Source of the DNA: Punica granatum
Taxonomy: Eukaryota > Streptophyta > Magnoliopsida > Myrtales > Lythraceae
Length of the DNA: 64,000 nucleotides
Assembly: GCF_007655135.1 (NCBI RefSeq)
Contig: NC_045133.1
Span: forward strand, 27,873,845 to 27,937,844
Reading direction: 5' to 3'
The position numbers were made by a program, and so were the translations under genes. Shown here piece after piece: positions 59,080 to 64,000 of this stretch (the stretch's first letter is position 1; each line of letters starts with the position of its first letter). The notes under the pieces are model-generated. The model did no database searches and was not told the origin of the DNA. It saw only the letters and a program-made list of their open reading frames with translations.

Positions 59080-61296
59080 ATGGACCAAAGGAATATGCCT
59101 TTTAACAGGCAATGTATCGATGAAATGGAAATAGATGGCCCGAGCTATGTCCCTCAAGAACCTCGTGTCTTGTTTGGGTCCACAACAAATGTTCATCACC
59201 CCAACGTACCATTTGGGAATGCCAGTAGCAGCGTTGATCTTCATCACTTACCTGACCATTATGACAATCCTGTGCCTTATGGGATGAACCATTACAACAC
59301 TTTTCACCCTCCTGCAAATTTTGATTTGGGCGCTTCTTCTGTTCCTAGGATGCCCCCTGTTCCCGTAAATTATGGTTCCAGTTCTCAAATCTCTTCATAT
59401 GGGAACTATTTAGTACATGGAGGAACATATCAGGATTATGGAAGGAACCACTTTATGGATGGTGTTGGATGCTCTTACAAGAGGAAGACTGTTGAGAGCT
59501 TGCCCGAGAATAATTATCCTTACTCTAGTGCCTCTACAAGCACCAGCTCATCTGTCATGGGTCCCATGGAGACAAGACATCCAAGTGAAGTGGGGTTGAG
59601 GGATGCTGTCACATCTTACACGCTTCCTCGTTATGGGGAGGGTGAACGTTCCATTGCTTTGGAGGAGAGTTCCAGTAGAAGTGTGAGAAATAGATCGGCT
59701 GTTTCTGGCATAAATTCTGCTCATACACATAATTATGGTAATCCGTTATCCCAGGGAACTTATAGTAGTGGCCAGTCTTTTCAGCAAGGGGGTCCATTTT
59801 GGCTTGACCAACCATCAAGCAGTAATTCTATTGAGGGAGGTGCCCTAGGTTGGAGTCCTCCTCCACTGGTTATGCCCTTCATGAATGGTAAGTGCTTTCA
59901 AATTCATCTCGAACTCTCCATCTTATCACATTTGTCTCATTTGAGTGAGAGTGGACAATTCCTAGTAAACTTGTGTAGATTGAGGTGTATTTTACTTCCA
60001 TTAGTTTTTGTGTTCATCTTGTGGTCAAAGGACATAAGTAAAAATAATAGTTTATTGTCAATATTTTCTTTTAATTTAGCCATGCAAGATAAATCATGTA
60101 GGCTCCTCTTTTCTCTCTTTCAGCAAGCAATGTCAATGGAGTTCCCATGGAAGTTGGGAACCAGGGTGTTCAGGGACCTCTCGAGGCTAATGGGAGTAGA
60201 AGTTCGACCAATTTCCTCCATTTCCCTTACTTCAACCCTCAGCATTACAATCTTCCTTATCCCTCACATCCTGTACATGGGATCAGGGGGGGGAATGGTA
60301 ATCTGGCATTCCACCCACAAGCTCCGGTATCATTTCACAGAGCTCCATCTCGCAGTGTCTCTCATCCAGGCCCATTTGAGCCAACTAGGATGCAGTGGCC
60401 TTACAGTGCTGGCATAGTTCCTGAGAGGCACCACAACGGACCCCACTTTAGAGTTTCGGCTGTTGATGTAAAAATCTTCTGATCTACAATTGCATTTAAT
60501 TTGCAGTTCTTATATCTTTCTCATGTTCATATCATTTGTTCTTTTTTCAGGAACATGCAATAATAGATTATGGTGAGGCTTATGGTGTAGGGAACTACGA
60601 TCATCATAGGGATTTGCGTTTGGATATAGAGGATATGTCCTACGAGGTAAGTCCTAGAAGCTATGGATCTGAGGCAGATATGACTTCATCTTTCCTCATG
60701 CAAATTTGTTTTGCATGAAACATTGGAATTTTACTGCAGGAACTCCTTGCTCTTGGAGAGTTGATCGGTAGTGTAAATACTGGGCTACCCGAAGAAACAA
60801 TCACAAGTCAGCTGAAGACGAGAACTTGGGCTTCTATGGTATCTATCAACTTGGAAGAATTGCCGTGTGAGGATCAGGAAGCAGCTTCTTGCATCATATG
60901 CCAGGTAAACAACTTTCTGTTTCTCTTAACTCAGCCTGGCTGTGCGTTTTGCATTTCTTGAAAAATTCGGGAAGTAATAAATTTGTAAGAAATCATGGAT
61001 CCCATATCAGAAGCTGTGTAATGGTTTAAGAGAGAGGATCATACCGCCTTCTCAAGCAAGAGTTCTTGTTTTCCTTGGTTTTGCATGAAATATCAATCTT
61101 GTTGGATGGCAATGCTCAATAGTAACTTTTTCGTTTTTTATGTTCATAGGATGCCTATGAGGACCGAGACAAGATAGGAACGCTCGACTGCGGGCATGAG
61201 TACCATGCCGATTGCTTGAAGAAGTGGCTTTTGGTGAAGAATGTTTGCCCGATTTGCAAATCTGAAGCCTTGCCGGGAAACTGGAAGGATCTATAA
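59080..61296 (+). CDS. RING-H2 E3 ubiquitin ligase (At3g15070-type)
   Basis: Transfers ubiquitin from an E2 enzyme to target proteins. Exons: 59080-59887, 60124-60467, 60551-60646, 60740-60904 and 61150-61296, in phase, giving 519 residues. The first 400 residues are a disordered, Ser/Tyr/Asn/His/Pro-rich region, probably a substrate or partner platform. DIEDMSYEELLALGELIGSVNTGL is the conserved helix found in the MBR1/MBR2 and TEAR families just before the RING. The RING-H2 spans about residues 467-508: CIIC, CGHEYHADC and CPIC supply the eight zinc ligands. From memory, At3g15070 is of the TEAR (TIE1-associated RING) group in leaf development; that the role carries over here is inference. 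The start codon lies one base after a probable splice acceptor. Confidence 0.9.
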
Positions 61297-62289
61297 TGCA
61301 AGACTTCCAACATTAAGTCTCCTCCCCACCAAAAGAACTCTCTTTTTCTTTCTCCCTCTCCTTTTGTGCTTAATGGGAGGAGAAGATAAAACTATACTCT
61401 GTTTCTGGGATTGTAATGTAAAAAATTCTGTACTTGTAGATATACATAATCTGCTAACTATTCATTTGTTGGCTTCCATAAGCTTGGAACCAATTTGCCA
61501 TGTCCAATGGCTGACTTTGTACAGACGGCTTTTATAATGTCTGTTAGTCATGTTGATCAACCTGGGATTTATCTTTCATTTTCATTATTTGGTATCATGC
61601 TTCATGAGTATGTGATATTGACTGACGTGACAGAATTATTGCAGGATTTTATATGTGCATAAGCTATTCTTAGTTTGCTCTTGAAGAATCGCAACGGGAA
61701 TCCGGTTGGAATATGCAGGTTCTCAATGGGGAAAGCTCAATTCACATACCGGGTCTTTTACCGTCATTATCTGTCTACGAAGTCCATTGATTTACTTTGC
61801 CGGGCATCCAGCTTTCGTTTTACAGGAAATTAGTGTGGGTGCAGCTCATACCTCAACCCGATTATTCCATGGGCACAAACCTGGGATAGATCAGGATCCA
61901 AGCTGTTCTATAGTTTAAACCTCAGATTGAATTAATAGACGCATTATGTTCCCATCACCCAACATTGATCACAGACCTCAAGGATTCAATCAAATACAAG
62001 CTTCTGAATTCGTCCCGAGACATAATTTCCTCATTTGGATCAACCCAATACAACAGAGAATAGTGCAGCAAAGCAATGAAATGATACAGGCCAGAAGTCG
62101 CAAATTAAATACCATGGAAACGAAACCAGAGGCCAAAATCCTAAAAAACAGCCGAGTTGCCATCTAGAGTTGAAACATAGTCCACCTATGAAAGATTATG
62201 ATTATCCTGAACAGATGTAAAAAGCACTGGATTTTCATTTCCACATAAAACCGTGGAAATTTTCTTCTTTGTAGATGAGATGGGATCTC
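61297..62289. other. Convergent spacer between RING and RAB genes
   Basis: About 1 kb holding both 3' ends. The T-rich left third probably contains the RING 3' end, and the A-rich right third that of the RAB gene. Short open frames at 61706-61918 and 61946-62167 have no domain features. Nothing else was recognised. Confidence 0.5.
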
Positions 62290-63848
62290 TCAAGCCGAAC
62301 AGCAACTGGCTTTCTTCACAGCTGAGACATCATCCTTTGATCCGACATTAATGGTCTGTCCCTTGGGGACTGCAGCGGCATCATCAGCTGCATCGAGAGC
62401 TTTTCGACTGACGACACGGTATATCTGGGTGAGAACTTCAGTGAACGCGTTCTCAACATTCATCGATTCGAGAGCAGAGGTTTCCATGAAGAAGGTGCTC
62501 TCTCTCTCAGCAAAGGCTGTGGCGTCCTCGGTCGAGACTGCACGAAGGTGTCTGAGATCAGCCTTGTTTCCAACAAGCATTATCACGATATTGGAGTCGG
62601 TGTGATCACGGAGCTCCTTCAACCATCTCTCAACATTCTCGAATGTGACATGTCGGGTCACGTCATAGACAAGCAAGGCACCGACTGCTCCTCGGTAGTA
62701 TGCACTAGTGATTGCTCGGTATCTTCATCAAAGGAAGAGAAAGATGAGTGTGTACAGATATGCGTATAAGATGGAAACTTGAGCTTCAGATAATTCCATC
62801 AATAGAAGAGGCAAACATCAGAAGTACACAGCTTTGTCTTGTGCAGCCAGACTTATTCAAGTTTTGTAAGTATTACGAATTTCAGAATTACAGAACATCA
62901 ATACAAATAAATCATCCAGATCAATGTTGATCCTCAAATAACTTGGAAAGCATTCCTTATCTAGTGTATCTCAGTTAACCAAAAAAAAATATCAGGGTCA
63001 AACTGACAGTAACTTCACCCCAGCTCAACCCCATTTGTTCATTTCAAACCAGCAATCCGGTGAATGTACGATTTGCAAACCGCAAATTTCTATTCTGGCG
63101 AAACAAGCCAAATGTCCAACTCTACTATGAGATCCATGTCATTGGCCAGAAAAAGTGAAGAACAGGTGCGCAGGAAGCATCAAAACTTACCGAGCATAAC
63201 CTCAAATAGTTCAATCATCAGAGACAATCTTGTCTTGGCAATTCAACTTAATCTATAACATTTCTCTCTCATCTCCACTCCAATAGATTGACATTCAAAT
63301 AAAGCTACACCGAATTAAAGCGTCTCTCAGCGTCAATGATTACGACATTGGAGCTCAAACACCCAGATCGCTATAAGAGAAACTCCGGGAAAGGGTAAAG
63401 AATCAATTTTCATCCACATTCAATCAGAGAAAGCATCAAAATCTCCGTAGATCTCAGAATTCAAGTCATCTAGAATAAAGCAGAATTCCACATCCGCAAG
63501 CAGACAATTTACTTGAATCTCGCATTTATGGACGCAAAGCGAACGACACAATAAAACGAAATGCGCAGAGACCAGAAGAAGAAGATGGACAAAGCAGAAT
63601 CGAGGAGGAGGGGAATGCAAAAACCTCTCTTGACCGGCGGTGTCCCAAATCTGAGCCTTGACGACCTTATCATCGACGCGGATGCTCCTGGTGGCGAATT
63701 CGACCCCGATTGTGGATTTGGACTCCAAGCTGAACTCGTTCCTCGTGAACCTCGAGAGCAGGTTCGATTTGCCGACGCCGGAGTCGCCTATGAGCACGAC
63801 TTTGAAGAGATAATCGTAATCATCGTCCGCTCTGTACCCGCCCGCCAT
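62290..63848 (-). CDS. RABA1G: RABA1-type small GTPase
   Basis: Rab11-like GTPase that directs trans-Golgi and recycling vesicles to the plasma membrane and cell plate. Two exons, 63625-63848 and 62290-62722, give 218 residues; the intron interrupts the codon after GQE (AG/A). Nucleotide-binding motifs are present: [15 protein letters not shown] with the switch I Thr, WDTAGQE, NKAD and SAL. The [17 protein letters not shown] segment and C-terminal ...KKASCCSA, with a double cysteine for geranylgeranylation, fit RABA1f/g. The frame stays open upstream to 63896, but [15 protein letters not shown] is the normal family start, so 63848 is chosen. The gene faces the RING gene tail to tail. Confidence 0.95.
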
Positions 63849-64000
63849 TGAACTAGATCTTTCCTCAGCTCCCACGAGCTCAGCTTTCAACCTCAAGTCT
63901 GGGTTTTTGGGAGCAAGCGAGAGAGAGAGAGAGAGAAGAAGAAGAAGAAGAAGCTGTCAGATTTCGGCTTCGATTTGATCAGCTCCTCGGAGACGACCGG
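63849..64000 (-). promoter_or_regulatory. 5' leader of the RABA1 gene with GA and GAA repeats
   Basis: Upstream of the start at 63848, a GA run at 63919-63936 passes into a GAA run to 63953. In the transcript direction these read as CT and TTC repeats. The window ends before a TATA box could be sought. Confidence 0.6.

Noticed and set aside
61706..62167. Two open frames between the RING and RAB genes
   Set aside because: They are short, have no domain features, and lie where both 3' untranslated regions are expected.
63849..63896. 16-residue extension of the RAB frame
   Set aside because: RABA1 proteins start at MA(A/G)YRADD; the extension is in the leader and would be unusual for this family.

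Overview
The window is nuclear DNA of a flowering plant, most likely a woody rosid eudicot. This rests on short GT-AG introns, AT-rich intergenic DNA, long GA/CT tracts, and protein families that match Arabidopsis genes closely. No species can be named from the sequence. No operons, CRISPR arrays or viral genes were seen. Twelve protein-coding genes can be supported; gene models were built by hand from reading frame, splice consensus and remembered family members.

Left part (1-12.3 kb), all on the + strand: the 3' two thirds of a cytosolic tyrosine aminotransferase gene (576-2125), a class IV PLP aminotransferase of the D-amino-acid aminotransferase-like family (3071-5548), a small OB-fold protein of the SOSS-B type (6697-8620), and an intronless HD-Zip I homeobox gene of the ATHB-52 type (11618-12268). 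From memory, the tyrosine aminotransferase and ATHB-52 are neighbours in Arabidopsis (At5g53970, At5g53980).

Middle part (12.3-34 kb): a hAT-like non-autonomous transposon with an imperfect target-site duplication, then the SUMO ligase MMS21 (14511-16261), an ERI1-like 3'-5' exonuclease (16860-19187), a large ePHD plus AAA ATPase (20683-27067), a plastid-type membrane protein (27488-29351), and on the - strand an acidic protein of unknown function (31723-34037).

Right part (34-64 kb): an 11.6-kb gene-free stretch with decayed sequence, including a diverged partial copy of the neighbouring oxidoreductase gene and two copies of a repeat of 0.5-0.6 kb. Then come a RTN4IP1-like oxidoreductase (- strand, 45659-48642), a SAWADEE homeodomain protein (- strand, 49246-52857), a RING-H2 E3 ligase (+ strand, 59080-61296) and a RABA1-type small GTPase (- strand, 62290-63848). 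From memory, the 14.5-64 kb genes follow the order of Arabidopsis At3g15150 to At3g15060, with the SAWADEE gene as an extra member.

The genes form no single pathway. Several act in nuclear or chromatin functions (MMS21, ePHD-AAA ATPase, SAWADEE protein, SOSS-B-like protein); the rest serve amino-acid metabolism, organelles, ubiquitination and vesicle traffic. I found no convincing new biological system. The most notable observations are the partial gene copy, the transposon, the domain make-up of the AAA protein, and GA/CT tracts just upstream of five genes.
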